From: Haplomitrium mnioides
Lineage: Eukaryota; Marchantiophyta; Haplomitriopsida; Calobryales
Assembly (NCBI GenBank): GCA_049999725.1
Contig: JBNGIS010035630.1
Coordinates: forward strand, 1 to 64,000
Direction: 5' to 3'
Length of the DNA: 64,000 bases
Shown here: positions 22,801 through 33,736 of the stretch, one piece after another
Layout: every line of letters begins with the position of its first letter
Numbering within the stretch: the first letter of the stretch is position 1
Position numbers and translations under genes: made by a program
The notes under the pieces: model-generated
What the model saw: only the letters and a program-made list of their open reading frames with translations
What the model was told of the DNA's origin: nothing
The model's database searches: none

Positions 22801-23021
22801 CACTAAAATAAAAAAGTATAGACTTGAGGATTTGTAAAGACATAGTGAAGACAATAGGTTCTTGCAAAAGAACCAAGTATGCTAGCTCTTTGAATACTCA
22901 CAGAAATAGTATGAGCTTCACAATGTGTAATGATGGATGATATAGTAAAAGCAACATGATGTGGAAAACTAATGAAATAAGGTAGCTTTTTGCTACTCAT
23001 AGACATTTATGCCACTCAAGT
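19837..23021 (+). repeat. Higher-order satellite array, block 2
   Basis: Continuation of the array broken at 8,187, same strand and register. Type-1 markers near 20,830, 21,291, 21,761, 22,222 and 22,686 give 461-470 bp spacing; the first part (19,894-20,830) has irregular, shortened units. The block ends in a type-4 monomer around 23,021 (TGCCACTCAAG), where a truncated copia LTR begins. Confidence 0.93.
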
Positions 23022-23150
23022 TCTTGTTTTATATATATATAATATATTATCGCATGGTGTCGCACACATACACATGAGAGTCTCCAGATGATTGAATGGA
23101 TTGATTGAGTGTAGCCTACTTACATAGGGTATATATATGTCCCTATAACA
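23022..23150 (-). repeat. CopA 3' LTR, truncated
   Basis: On the minus strand the LTR starts TGTTATAGGGAC directly after a purine tract. A TATATATATATAAAAC stretch near 23,035 looks like its TATA box; the LTR stops at the satellite just after it, so R-U5 is missing. The boundary near 23,021 is uncertain by about 12 bp because satellite and LTR wording overlap there. Confidence 0.65.
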
Positions 23151-23160
23151 CTCCTCTTTG
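23151..23160 (-). other. CopA polypurine tract
   Basis: Minus strand CAAAGAGGAG immediately before the TGTTATAGGG LTR start, the position a copia PPT must occupy. Confidence 0.75.
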
Positions 23161-23575
23161 GCTGATTCTTCTTATAGTAATCAGCCATTCTAGGACTGTT
23201 TGCTATGTAAGTCCTATTTGAAATTTTATTTATGTATGGTCTCATTAAAACCCTCTCGCTTTCTTCCGAGGGAAAGAAAGCCACCACGTAATTCATAGGT
23301 ATTAGATATAATATAGTGTGTAGAGAGTGTGTGTATACAATAAAGTGTCAAAATGTTGCTTTGATAGTCAAGCTAATATGTGGTGTTGTTGCATACTTTG
23401 TGCTTATATCATGGAGATTTGTTTAAAAAATGATGTCTGCTTCAAATGTAATATGCTCTTGTCATGATCACATGTATGAGATTTCAGGCAAGCTAGATAG
23501 TTTCAAAAAGAAATGATTGAATTTGCAAGCTTTTATCTTCATGACTAAAGGTTACAAAAGTAGTATAAGCAATCC
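23161..23575 (-). other. CopA untranslated region between RNase H and PPT
   Basis: About 415 bp without a reading frame, bounded by the RNase H end and the PPT. Nothing else recognised. Confidence 0.5.
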
Positions 23576-24254
23576 TTATTTGGTGTTTTGGTATAATTCA
23601 GATAATCTTCTTAAATCGAGCCTTTGAGTATGTGCTCTGTGTAGAGCAAGTGGAAGGGATTTGGTGAAGATATCTGCCCTATTATCCTTGCTTGTTATCC
23701 ATTGGACATTTATTTTGTCACTTTCTCGCTCATGGGTGTAGAAGAAGTTAGCAGGAATGTGTTTAATTCTAGAGACGTTGATAAATCCTTGAGCAATTTG
23801 GTCGACGCATGGTCGATTGTCGTGGTATATTATTGTAAGGGATTTGAAGTAGAAATTGGCTAGTATTGATGTTGATATGATCAATGAGTTGTCGAAGTCA
23901 AATGCATTCCCTACTAGCCTCATATAGTGTTATGATTTTTGCATTGTTTGTAGAGGTAGTTGTAATGGTTTGTTTAGTGCTTTTCCATGAGATAGTAGTG
24001 CTTCTTTTAAGGAAGACATATCATGTTTGAGACTTTGCATCATCAAGATCGAATAAATATTCATCGTTGGCATAACCGACAATGTCATTTGGTGCATTTT
24101 TAGGGAAGAAGAGTCCCATATATTTTGTACCTTTTAGGTATCTAAAAATGCGTTTGAGTCCATTCCAGTGGCCAATGGTGAGCAAGGAGTTGTGCTTAGC
24201 AAGTATGTTTAGTGTAAAAGATAAATTAGGTCTTGTTTGATTTGCAAGGTACAT
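23576..24254 (-). pseudogene. CopA RNase H and end of RT
   Basis: Two frames. 24,021-24,254 has MYLANQTRPNLSFTLNILAK, HWNGLKRIFRYLKGT and VGYANDEYLFD, the copia RT-RNase H junction (the ADADY-like motif is YANDEY). 23,576-23,923 has IYHDNRPCVDQI (normally H-x-D-N-x-x-C), KHIPANFFYTHE and DNRADIFTKSLP, the classical copia C terminus. The gap between them is frameshifted. Would degrade RNA in the hybrid; not intact. Confidence 0.9.
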
Positions 24255-25689
24255 GAGAGCTCCGATTGTCGAAAGGTATGTTTTTTCTTATCCCAAAGTT
24301 TGTTCATGTTCCTTTCATTTTCCAAATATGTCTTTGGTTGGGTCCAAAGATCTCATTTCCATGGGAGTGCTTGTCGGATGAGTATTATCCATATTAAATT
24401 GCTTGAGGATCTTGGATGTATATGTGGACTAGTGGACTAGAATTCCATCAGGTAGATGCTCAAACAGAATGCTGAGACAGAAATTTGGTTCCTTGATGTC
24501 TTGCATTTTAAATGTCTTTTAGTTTGGCAGTTGTGTTGGCTGCTAGTATTTTTGTACCAAAAATATTTATGTCGTGTGCATAAAGTGCAACTACGATGTA
24601 TTAAGAGTCCTAGTGTTTCATGAACACGCATCGAGCAATGTCATCATTTGGAAAATTCAGTGCCACCATTTCAGATTTGAATCTTTGGTACCAATTTCTG
24701 CCACTCTATTTGAGTCCATATATCAATCTCAGGACTTGAACTACCATTTTTGTTTCTGATTGATCAATTGGTGATCGAGATGCATTAATAGAATGCTTTG
24801 CTAACTTCACATTTTCATGTGGTGTTCTTTGATGATGGGGGACAAAAGGTCCACTATGGTGTTGCTCATGCAACTTGTATGTATGTGGGACTAAAGGTCT
24901 TCTAAAATGCTGCGTGCTGAGCAAATTTGCTGGATGGACTAAAGGTCCTTGAATGACATTGTGCAACTTCTTTTCCATCATTTGGTATTGTCTTTTCAAC
25001 ATGAGAACTACAGGTCCTTTCTGGATTGGTAGTGGCCTTTCATAGAAAAAAGGTACTTTCATTTGTTGGCCATAGAGGACAAAAGGTCCTTTTCCGAGAT
25101 TGAGGTCTTTATGGACAAAAGATCCTTCATTATTCATTGTGATTATATGAACTAAATGTCCATTTTCATAGTGCATGTCATGAAGGATAGAAAGTCCAAC
25201 CTCAGAGTTTAGGCCATGAGAGACAAAAGGTCCAATCTGAGTATTTGAGCCGCTTGGAACTAAAGGTCCATTTGCATTGTGGTTGTTCTCCCCCTGAATA
25301 TGAAATGCCATTCTTGATATGAGCTCACAGGGTGCCTTCATAAAACTCAAGGTGTTTAGAATGCTATATAAGTAGGCAGTGATAACGTCCATGATGTGCA
25401 TAGTGAGATGGCATTGGAGAGTGAATGCTATCATATATGTGTATGTTTTAGTATCCATAACATGTGAGTATGCGAGGTTATAATCATGTCCAGGGATTTG
25501 AGTGTATTCTTTGGCCACTAGTCTTGCTTTGAATCGTGTGACATCGCCTTTCGCATTGTGTTTTGGAAAAACTATAAATCTGTAATCTGTCACGTACATG
25601 TCGTGAAAGCTAGCATTACAGATGCAAATACTTGTCGTCGTATGAGAGAGTCTAGTTCCAAATTTATGATTGTCTCCTATTGTGACCAA
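24255..25689 (-). pseudogene. CopA reverse transcriptase with internal repeat insertion
   Basis: The minus frame 25,689-24,706 (327 residues) is the longest uninterrupted frame of the window without N. It opens with RT wording: ARLVAKEYTQIPGHDYN, then HIMDVITAYLYSIL and FMKAP. It should then pass within about 20-30 residues to the LYGLKQSG motif, but that motif (LIYGLK, then a TAG) comes only about 190 residues later. In between lies repetitive G-P-F/L-V sequence (separate entry). After the stop, SGRNWYQRF and NFPNDDIARCVF continue, and the catalytic YVDD is YAHD (24,571-24,582), which removes one catalytic aspartate. The RT is inactive. Confidence 0.88.
24835..25290 (-). repeat. Degenerate ~40-bp repeat with GGAC..GTCC core, inside CopA RT
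   Basis: On the plus strand GGACAAAAGGTCC or a variant recurs near 24,839, 24,890, 24,936, 25,004, 25,045, 25,077, 25,112, 25,150, 25,190, 25,231 and 25,258, spaced 27-68 bp. The core is an imperfect palindrome. In the RT frame each copy encodes G-P-F/L-V followed by H, P or L. The rest of each unit varies. The stretch is open with the RT frame. Origin unknown; no known RT insertion of this kind comes to mind. Confidence 0.75.
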
Positions 25690-27015
25690 TCGGTTCTAGA
25701 TTGTGCTTCTTGTACAGATAAAGGGTCAAGTGTATCATTTTCTATTGATTGTGATACAGAGAATGCAAATAGATCATCCATAGAGGTCTGGGTTTGGTCC
25801 CATATGTGACCGGTATGGGAATAGTCAATTGCTATTTCATCATTGTCGATCACAATGTGTAACGATGTTTGGTTTATTCTTTGAGCCTTTAGGTCTACCA
25901 TGTTTTCCTTTGGGTTGTATTTCAATGGCAAGGGTTTCGAATTTTTGAATTCCAGCCGATGCATTGGTGTGTCAACGTGTGATTTGGTGACGTTGGTTGC
26001 ATTGTTAAATGCATTAGGCATTTTGATTAATGTTTGTTGTAAATGGAGGAGTTGTTTGACTTTGGCTTTGGACTGTCCATTTCGTTGATCAAAGTCTAAT
26101 AGAAAGTGTTGGTGCCAGATCAAGTTGTCCTCAAGTTTGGGTTGTATAGCTTTGTCCTCTTACAAAAGATGTAGGAAAGAATCTTCAAAGAATTGACAGC
26201 CTGCAAATCGAGACTTAAACACATCAGAGATTGAAGGTTCAAGATATCAAATGATAGAAGGGGATTCAAAACCGATGTATATGTCTTTTTGGTGTTGGGT
26301 TCCTATCTTTGTTTGATGTGGTTCTATGATTGGGACAAGGAGGATGCAGCCAAAGGTTCGAAGATGTGAGATATCTATAGGAATTCCGGTTGTGACTTGG
26401 TATGGGGAGTTCTGATTGAATACAAATGGTTTAGAATATAGAAAGGATGTTGCGTGCATGAATGGGTGTCCCCAAGTTGTGGTGGGGAGGTTAGAATTCA
26501 TAAGTAATGGTTTTGCTATTAGCTGTATTCTTTTGATAGCAGATTCTGCAATGCCATTTTGAAAGTGTACATGTGGAACTAAATATTGGATATATATGCC
26601 AGCAGATGTGCAAATTGGTCAAATGTTTGGGAAGAGAATTCTTTAGCGTTAACCACTCTCAGATTTCTGATTGGGTAATAAGGAACTTGTGTCCGAGAGT
26701 TTAAAGATTTGGGATAGAAGTTTCGGAAAGACCATGTTTTTGGTTATGAGTAGGGATACCTAGGACCATTTGGATAATGCATCAATGGTGACTAGAAAGT
26801 ATTGGAAGGGTCGTGAAGGTTGATTGATAGGTCCACAAATATGAGCGTGGATTCTCTCGAGTAATCGTGATCGTTGTTTTGTCACTAGAAGGTGTAATTC
26901 TCTGTTTGCCTTGTGCACATGAAAAATATTTGGTATTCAATGGGAGGGGATGCATGATGTGGGGCATGCCTTTGCTACTGTTTTTGATGCGGTAGAGCAT
27001 GTCTTGGCCGAGATG
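25690..27015 (-). pseudogene. CopA integrase and integrase-RT linker, broken
   Basis: Minus-strand fragments. Near 26,940-26,780: zinc-finger end (SCAQGKQRIT) and core start (ICGPINQPSRPFQYF then TIDALSKW, carrying the first core Asp). 26,247-26,501: TTWGHPFMHATSF, VTTGIPIDISHLRTFGCILLVPI and GTQHQKDIYIGFESPSII, the conserved end of copia integrase. 25,677-26,123: hydrophilic linker toward RT. Frames are broken by several stops and shifts. The domain is cut at 27,015 by E2; its first half continues at 40,570. Confidence 0.85.
27011..27015. repeat. Target-site duplication of E2 (AGATG / TGATG)
   Basis: AGATG precedes the left LTR; TGATG (40,570-40,574) follows the right LTR. Four of five bases agree, and removing one copy with E2 reconnects the copia pre-integrase region. 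Confidence 0.85.
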
Positions 27016-29717
27016 TGTCAGCCTTGTGGTCGGACCATTTTCTCCTTTCCGACTAATTTACACCCACTTAAGGACTCACTTGTGTTTCGGAACCTTTTAT
27101 GGGAGGGGCTTTGCACCAATTTGACCCCAACTCCTACTTTCCCACTCTCCAGTAACTACCACCCCACCTTACAACAACCAATGACAACACATTCATTCAT
27201 ACATCCACAGCCAGCACCTGCTCTTCCACTGCAACCAATAGACCCGAATAGCATTTCATAATATTTCAGTGGTCCAGAGTTATTCCCACTCTAATGAGCC
27301 TCTAGCATGTCCTTCTTCTAATGCCAACAAATGCAAGTCACACCCCTCGTTTAGGCCTTAACCTCTAAAGGTGCCACTTTGGAAGAGAGTGGCGAACAAA
27401 ACAGGGGATTTCATTCATGTATGAGATGGCCCAGTTGCAAGTTATCTTCTTGAGGTCTTCAGAAGTTCCTCTTTACCTCCCAGCCCTTTTCACTGACCAA
27501 CAATTGCTTTAGCAGCAAACCTCCTCATTCACACTCACTTCTCAACTGCACATATAAATAGACTGAGCATCTTCTGAGGGCAATCCGAAATATAATTAAG
27601 GAGTCCACAACTGGACCCAATCACCTTGTAAACAAAATGGGAACAAATCCCAACATCCGAAATGCCACAATGCAATGTTAAAGACTCTGACTTCCCTTTT
27701 GCATGGTGTTCCTGGGGTCTGAACAAGTGGAATGCAGGTGTACTCCAAATCCTAAGAGGTTCACAGAAAATACAAACAGAACACAAATCTAAGTAATACA
27801 CACGAACATAGATATGAACACATGCACACTGCTTCGCCAACATTGTAGGCCCTTCAACGTTTCAAGATCTAAGCTTTCCAACAGAATTCCCTTCACCTTG
27901 AATCAGTAACTCTAGTCTTCCTTCAATTCCCCACCCACGCACTCTCCTCTAGATAGTTTTTCAACTTCCCTCACGAGAAGCCGTGAATTTACTTCCTCAA
28001 ACTCACAAGAGGATTTTTTTAACTTCCACCTCTGGAAGATAGTCCCCTGGATTGCTGGTCACCTACTCAGCCACGAGCTTTGAATGGATCTTCTTTGTAG
28101 TGCGTGGGCACTAACGCAACCACTCCTCTTTTGGCTCCACTTGGAAAACTTGACCAGAAACACCCCCAAGTGCCTCTGGGATTGATGCTCCTGTACAAAT
28201 GATGTTGAGACGACCCCAAGATTCCCCCTTGGCAGCCTCTTCGGAACTCAAGACCGAAAGAATACCCCTTCAACTTCAAGTAGCAATACACCTCTAAATG
28301 TTGGTCCACCTACAGCTTGAGACTCTAGAAGTCCACGCGCAGTGATTCTCAGCGCCCCTCTAGTCGACCTCCACCCTCGCTAGCCCCCTTGCACAAATCC
28401 ACTCACCTCTCGTGAATCTTCTCTAGAATTCTTTCCTCCCTTCCTCGTTGCATCTTTCTCTTAGAGATAGCTTGCACTCCTCAATTTTTCATATTCATCA
28501 ACTCCCCCAAATGTCGCACCGACCCAATCTATACCCCCTTGCACGCGCGTTTCCCTCCAGCGTTTCTTATTCAAGATTTTCCCTTTGCTCCTCGCGTGAC
28601 TTGGTTGTTTTTCCCGTTAGCAACCGTTTCTTGGCGCGGTGACACCTGTTAGTACAGTCAAGGGTGGTTCCACAATTCAACAGGGTGCCCCGCAGTTCCA
28701 CCATGTCACGGGAAGACAACCTTGATAGAGATCGAAGGTATGTCCCGACGTACGCTGGTCCATATTAGTGAATCGAGGAAGGTGAGGCAGTCGCTACTCA
28801 TTGCCCTGACGTAGCAATCTAGGTGAAGATCCAAAGCCAGGGTCCAAAGGGATCTGTTCTACAGCGAGATCCAAAGATATGTGTCTGAAGAGTGATAGGC
28901 CCGCTGATCAACTCTCAGATTAAATGCCCAACGTATCTCGCAGACTGATCCTCAGCAATTCGCTGGCAGATCTGCAATTTTCCTCGGCTGGTCATCAACT
29001 TCCCTCGGGCTGCTTCCCCGCTGCCATGTATCCAAAATTCTCCACGGACTCCTGCAAAGCGCCACGTTTCCGCTGCCTCCCACGGACTGCTCCAAGGCCA
29101 CCACATTTCCGATGTCACACCGTCCGCCGCCGCCCGCAAGGTGGAAGTCGGACCGCTGCTGCCACCTTGATTCCAAAATTGACTGCCTTCCGATGGATCC
29201 CATGGACTCCTCCCATTCTGCTACGTCTCGGATGTCTCCCACAGATTCTTGGAAGTCGCCACGTCTTCGAAATTCTCCACGGACTCCTGCAAGGCTGCCA
29301 CATTTCCGATGTCACGTCATCCGCCGCTGCCTGCAAGGTGGAAGTTGGACCGCCACTACCTCCTTGATTCCAAACTTGAATGCCTTCCAATGGATCTTGC
29401 GGACTCCTCGCAGTCTGCCACGTTTTCGATGTCTCCCAGGGATTCCCAGAAGTCGCCACGTCTCCAAAATTCTCCACGGACTCCTACAAGGTTGCCACGT
29501 TTTCGATGTTGCGCTGTCCGCTACCGCCCGCAAGGTGGAAGTTGGACCACCACTGCCCCCTTGATTCCGAAGTTGACTGCCTTTCGATGGATTCTGCGGA
29601 CTCCTTATAGTCTGCTATGTCTCCGATATCTCCCATGGATTCCTCGAAGCTACCACGTCTCCGAAATTCTCCACGGACTCCTGCAAAGCGCCACGTTTCC
29701 CATGCCTTCCACGGACT

Positions 29718-29817
29718 NNNNNNNNNNNNNNNNNNNNNNNNNNNNNNNNNNNNNNNNNNNNNNNNNNNNNNNNNNNNNNNNNNNNNNNNNNNNNNNNNNN
29801 NNNNNNNNNNNNNNNNN
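29718..29817. other. Assembly gap, 100 N
   Basis: A run of exactly 100 N inside the LTR tandem repeats; the true length is unknown and units may be missing. Confidence 0.99.
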
Positions 29818-30114
29818 TCCACGGACTGCTCCAAGGCTGCCACGTTTCCAATGTTGCGCCATCCGACGCCACCGGCAAGGTGGAAGTTGGACCGCCACTG
29901 ACCTGGATTTCCAAAGTTGACTCTCATCCGATGTCTTCCACGAACTCCCCCGAAATGTACCTTCCGATGTTTCCCACGGACACCTCCCAAGTTGCCATGT
30001 TTCCCATGTCTCCCCCAGATTCCACGAAGTCGTCACGTCCCCTAAGTTCTCCACAGACACCTTTTAGGCTGCCATAACTATGATGTCTCGCCATCCGCCG
30101 CCGCCCACAAAGTG

Positions 30115-30214
30115 NNNNNNNNNNNNNNNNNNNNNNNNNNNNNNNNNNNNNNNNNNNNNNNNNNNNNNNNNNNNNNNNNNNNNNNNNNNNNNNNNNNNNN
30201 NNNNNNNNNNNNNN
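30115..30214. other. Assembly gap, 100 N
   Basis: A second run of 100 N within the same LTR repeat array. Confidence 0.99.
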
Positions 30215-30926
30215 CCTTCTGTAGCATCCTGCGGCTCCTCCGAAGCCGCCACGTTTCTAAAGTCTTCCACAGCCATTTTCAAAGTCGCCACGTCTCCGAA
30301 GTTTCTCTGGGGCTCTGCCCAGTGTGCCACGATTTCGAAGGTTCTTTCGGACTCGCTGTGTTAGAAGTGTTATTTTCCGACTTTCGCCGTATCTACGTCC
30401 TCAGTGCAGCTGCATCCATATCAATTCCTTCCAACCCCCCTTCGCGAGATTCTTCTCCTTGCTCTGACGCTCCCGCTGCGACAGATCTCTCCTCCTCGAA
30501 TCTTTTTGGGTCTCCTCCTTCCGTACTTGCATCCTTGCTGGGTTTATGGCCCGCTCTTTCATCACCGACTTGCCCCGCCTGTATTTCCTCCTCGGCATCT
30601 GAAATTCCTCTCCCTCTTTCTCGCTCACTCAGCCCTGCTTCCATCTTGATTTGCTGCGAGTCCATTTGCACCACCTTGCTTGCATTTCTTTTTCATCTGA
30701 CTCATGTTGATTCCACAAGGCTCCTCCATTGAAGTGCATGATTCATGATATAAAATGGGAAAAACGGAAAAGGAAAGGAAGAGGAGAGAGGGAAGAGAGG
30801 GGAAGTATGGAATAATAATAATATAACAATAAAATATAAAAGAATAATATAAATTGAAAGAATAAACTAAACTTGAAGCTAAGTAATCACAAAATTTAGA
30901 AAAAACTCAAAAACACTCGATCGACA

Positions 30927-30939
30927 TAACTCCCCTTTT
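30927..30939 (-). other. Polypurine tract of E2
   Basis: Plus strand TAACTCCCCTTTT, i.e. AAAAGGGGAGTTA on the coding strand, touching the 3' LTR. Same wording as in E1. Confidence 0.88.
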
Positions 30940-31193
30940 AATTGTGCAACAACCCCACAAATACCCTTCCTCCCTTTGACCTTTTTGGGCTCCTTTGTGG
31001 ATGCCCTTCAGTCGACCTAGCCACCACACAACGCACCACTCACACAACACAAAGACACGAACAAACACACCCCACCAAACTCATATACCCAAAACCTACA
31101 CTTCGCTGTCGGATAGTGGTACACCCACACACGCCAACTCTACTCCCACATATGTACAAAACTCCCACGCTACTGTACATGGGGGCATTCTCC

Positions 31194-32130
31194 TCATGGG
31201 TTCTCTTGGTGGTAATACCGCTTGAGCCTATCATAATGGACCCGATTGGGAATGTGTAGCCCCCGTCAATGTGCTCAACTCCACTGACCCATTGTCATGA
31301 AGTATTCTCACCATGTACGGCACCATCCACCTGGTATGCAGCTTCCCGGAGAATTGCAAGAACCTATTGTCGTAGAGCAGCACCAAATCCCCACCTTTGA
31401 AGTTGACGGGCAGCCGCTTCTTATCGTGTTGCTTCTTGGTCAACTGCTATTGATGTTCCAGCCACTCATGCTCCCTTGCTCTGATCTCCTCCAATGCCTC
31501 CAGCTGATGTACCCTTTCCATTTGGCTTGGGCTCTCCGCCAATCTCTCCTCCACAGTCACTAGAGTTGTTGGGACGTCAAACTCCACCGGGACCAACGAG
31601 TGTTGTCCAAAAACCAGGAAGTAAGAGTAGTAGCTCGTGGTTGTCTTGTAGGCCAGGTTATATGCGTAAGTAGCGGTTAGCAGTTTTAAATCCCAATCCA
31701 CTTTATTGGCTGCCACCGTCTTGTTCAAAATTTTGCTCATAATGTCGTTGGCCCTCTCTGTTAACCCATTGGCCTTTGGGTGATAGGCTGTGGTTTTTCG
31801 GTGCTTGATCAAGTACCTCCCCGTGAGCTCACCAATGACTTGATTAATGAAATGCGTACCTTGGTCACTCACCAACTCCAACGGTGCTCCAAATCGGGTG
31901 AAGATCTACTCGTAGAGTAATCGAGCCACCGTCGGTGCGTCATCCTTCCTGGTTGCCCTAGCCTCAACCCACTTGGTGGCATAATCAGTGGAAAGCAGAA
32001 TATACATGTTTCCTCACCTCGTGGACAGAGTGATGGGCCCAATGAAGTCAACCCCCCACTTCTCAAATAGAGTTACGGGAATGATTGGCACTAGGGGATG
32101 GTGGCATGCTATTGCCGGTTTTCTAGTCCA
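31194..32130 (-). pseudogene. E2 integrase and C-terminal tail, broken
   Basis: Minus-strand pieces. 32,130-31,880: zinc-finger wording (RCDACQWTRKP) and GVDFIGPI with the first catalytic Asp, with stops. 31,881-31,447: ELVSDQGTHFINQV (second Asp) and ANGLTERAND, whose catalytic Glu (31,756-31,758) is intact, unlike E1; then LAYKTTTSYYSYFLVFGQ. 31,443-31,231: LLYDNRFLQFSGKLHTRWM. A late frameshift hides the final YDRLKRYYH, which ends at a stop at 31,194. DDE residues are all present, but a stop near 31,905 (before IFTRFGAPLE) and others break the frame. No chromodomain. Confidence 0.9.
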
Positions 32131-32403
32131 CTGACAGGCATCACACCTCTTCACAAAGAAGAGGACATCCCTATGCAGGGTGGGCCACTATTATTTAGCA
32201 TTCACGATTTTTTGTATGGTGGTTTTCGCAACAAAATGACTACCGACCTCTTTCTCGTGCATGGCTCGTATCACCACTATAGACTTGTCCTTCTTTAGAC
32301 TCTTGCATATCTGCCCATCCATGCCTTGCCTGTGCAGCATTCCCTTGACCATGAGAAAGGGACTCACCTTTCTAAGAAAAATCGGTGCTTGTTCTAGCGT
32401 GCA
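32131..32403 (-). pseudogene. E2 RNase H-integrase connection
   Basis: Degenerate coding sequence linking RNase H and integrase. It retains a pre-integrase-like segment but has several stops on the coding strand. Confidence 0.55.
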
Positions 32404-33147
32404 TCATGGGGGAATCTTTGCAGTCAAGAGGAACTCAATGATGTCTCTATATTCTGTGGGTCTCCCTTCTTTGATGTGGAACAGATCTTCATCAGCGAAG
32501 GTGTCCCCAACCCCCTCCGCACTCGGCTGCCCCTCAATCATCGAGAAAAAATCGACATTGTGGTGTTTCTTCTCCAGTTTGATACATACCTCAAAATCAA
32601 ACTCTTGGAGTAGCAACATCCACCTCGCCACTATTCTAGTCAAATCAGGCTTGTTGACCATGTATTTCAGGGCATCATGATCAGTGTGGAACACCACCTT
32701 GTAGTGCAACAAGTAATGCCTGAATTTCTTTAGTGAGTAGATTATCTCCAAGGCCTCACAATCGGTGGACAAGTAATTCTTTTTTGTTGTTGAGAGGAGT
32801 CTATTGTCAAAGTAGATTGGGTGGTCCCTTCCTTCCTCATCCAATTGGCTCAACACTCCTCCCACACAGAAACCTGAAACATCCACCATCACATGGAACT
32901 CTTTGGACCAGCTTGGGGGTGCAGGGGCATTGGCCAATTGCCTTTTGAGCTCATTAAAGTTAGATCTCCTTGGCTTGGTTGGCTCAAAATCGCTGCCCCT
33001 CTTCACCATCTCAGTTAGGTGGTAGGCTACTAAGGAAAATTTTGGGATGAACCTCCGGTAGTAGCCCACAAAGTCTAGCAATCCTTGCACCTCCACCATG
33101 CATGTTGGAAATGCCACACCCAGCCATATTGCCGACCTTATGCCCAA
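32404..33147 (-). pseudogene. E2 RNase H region (open for 247 codons)
   Basis: The best preserved domain of E2. EVQGLLDFVGYYRRFIPKF (RT connection) is followed by HVMVDVSGFCVGGVLSQLD (catalytic Asp), TDCEALEIIYSLKKFRHYL (catalytic Glu) and FHTDHDALKYMVNKPDL (catalytic Asp), then KKHHNVDFFS. All three acidic residues are kept. The frame is linked to RT only after a shift near 33,150. The start codon at 33,147 is internal to pol. Confidence 0.92.
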
Positions 33148-33736
33148 GTAGGATCCCTTCTCTTACCACAAAGAAACACTTTCCAGGGTGCAGCCGTAGC
33201 CTCGTTTTCCTGCAACGCTGAAATGTGAGTCGCACATACTCCTCGTGATCTTTCACCTTGCCATACACCACGAAGTCCTCTATGAAGATCTTGACAAACT
33301 TTATGAGCTAGTTACGAAACATATTCACCATTAATCGCTGGAATGTACTAGAAGCATTGCAAAGACCAAATGGCATCCTACAAAATGCAAACACTCCCCA
33401 CTTTGTCGTAAAAGCAGTTTTCAGTTGGTCCTCCTCCCATATCCACATGTGATTGTAACCGGAGTACCCATCCATGAAATTGTACACTTCTTGGCCCGCC
33501 ACCAGTTCCAGCTTATCGTCAGTGAAGGGTAGGGGGTAGTGGTCGTTCTTTGTGGCCGCATTCAGCTTGCAGAAATCCTCGCAAACCCTAATTTTTGGTT
33601 TCCCGTCCAAACCCGCCTTCTTTGGCACCACTACCAAAGGGGACACCCACTCGTTCTTCAGAACAAGATATATGAACCCTGCCTTTAGGAGCTTATCCAC
33701 TTTCTCCTCAACAAGCAGAGAGAAGCGTAGGTTCAT
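33148..33736 (-). pseudogene. E2 reverse transcriptase, broken
   Basis: 33,736-33,308 reads MNLRFSLLVEEKVDKLLKAG, EWVSPLVVVPKKAG, NDHYPLPF, SGYNHMWIWEEDQ, and FCRMPFGLCNASSTFQRLM without the frameshift seen in E1. After a TAG at about 33,307 the frame continues to the catalytic box, which is FIED (33,275-33,286) instead of FIDD: the first active-site aspartate is glutamate. Then FVVYGKVKDHEEYVRLTF and LHPGKCFF follow. Polymerase function is unlikely. Confidence 0.9.

Larger units (their letters stand above)
28960..30360. repeat. 197-bp tandem repeats inside E2 3' LTR
   Basis: The marker CAAGGTGGAAGTTGGACC recurs at about 29,136, 29,334, 29,530 and 29,876 (spacing 198, 196, and 346 across a gap). 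Each unit also holds CCACGGACTCCTGCAA and one or more CCACGTTTCCGATGTC boxes, so a shorter 60-70 bp sub-periodicity is visible. The other LTR has the same array at 38,930-39,770 with a different number of units. Confidence 0.88.
27016..30926 (-). repeat. 3' LTR of E2
   Basis: 3,911 bp with two 100-N gaps. On the coding (minus) strand it runs from TGTCGATCG to GGCTGACA. A purine-rich tract (30,755-30,810) and an adjoining pyrimidine-rich tract (30,420-30,650) lie at its coding 5' end, then the 197-bp tandem repeats (28,960-30,360), then a TATAGAT box candidate at about 28,530 in the context GGGGGTATAGATTGG, which parallels the E1 box, then the conserved LTR block (27,955-28,060). Long open frames within (up to 223 codons) occur on both strands and come from tandem repetition. 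Confidence 0.93.

Noticed and set aside
28924-29920. Open frames of 147-223 codons on both strands in the E2 3' LTR
   Set aside because: They overlap in opposite frames, follow the 197-bp repeat, and one runs through 100 N. Openness is explained by tandem repetition without stops.
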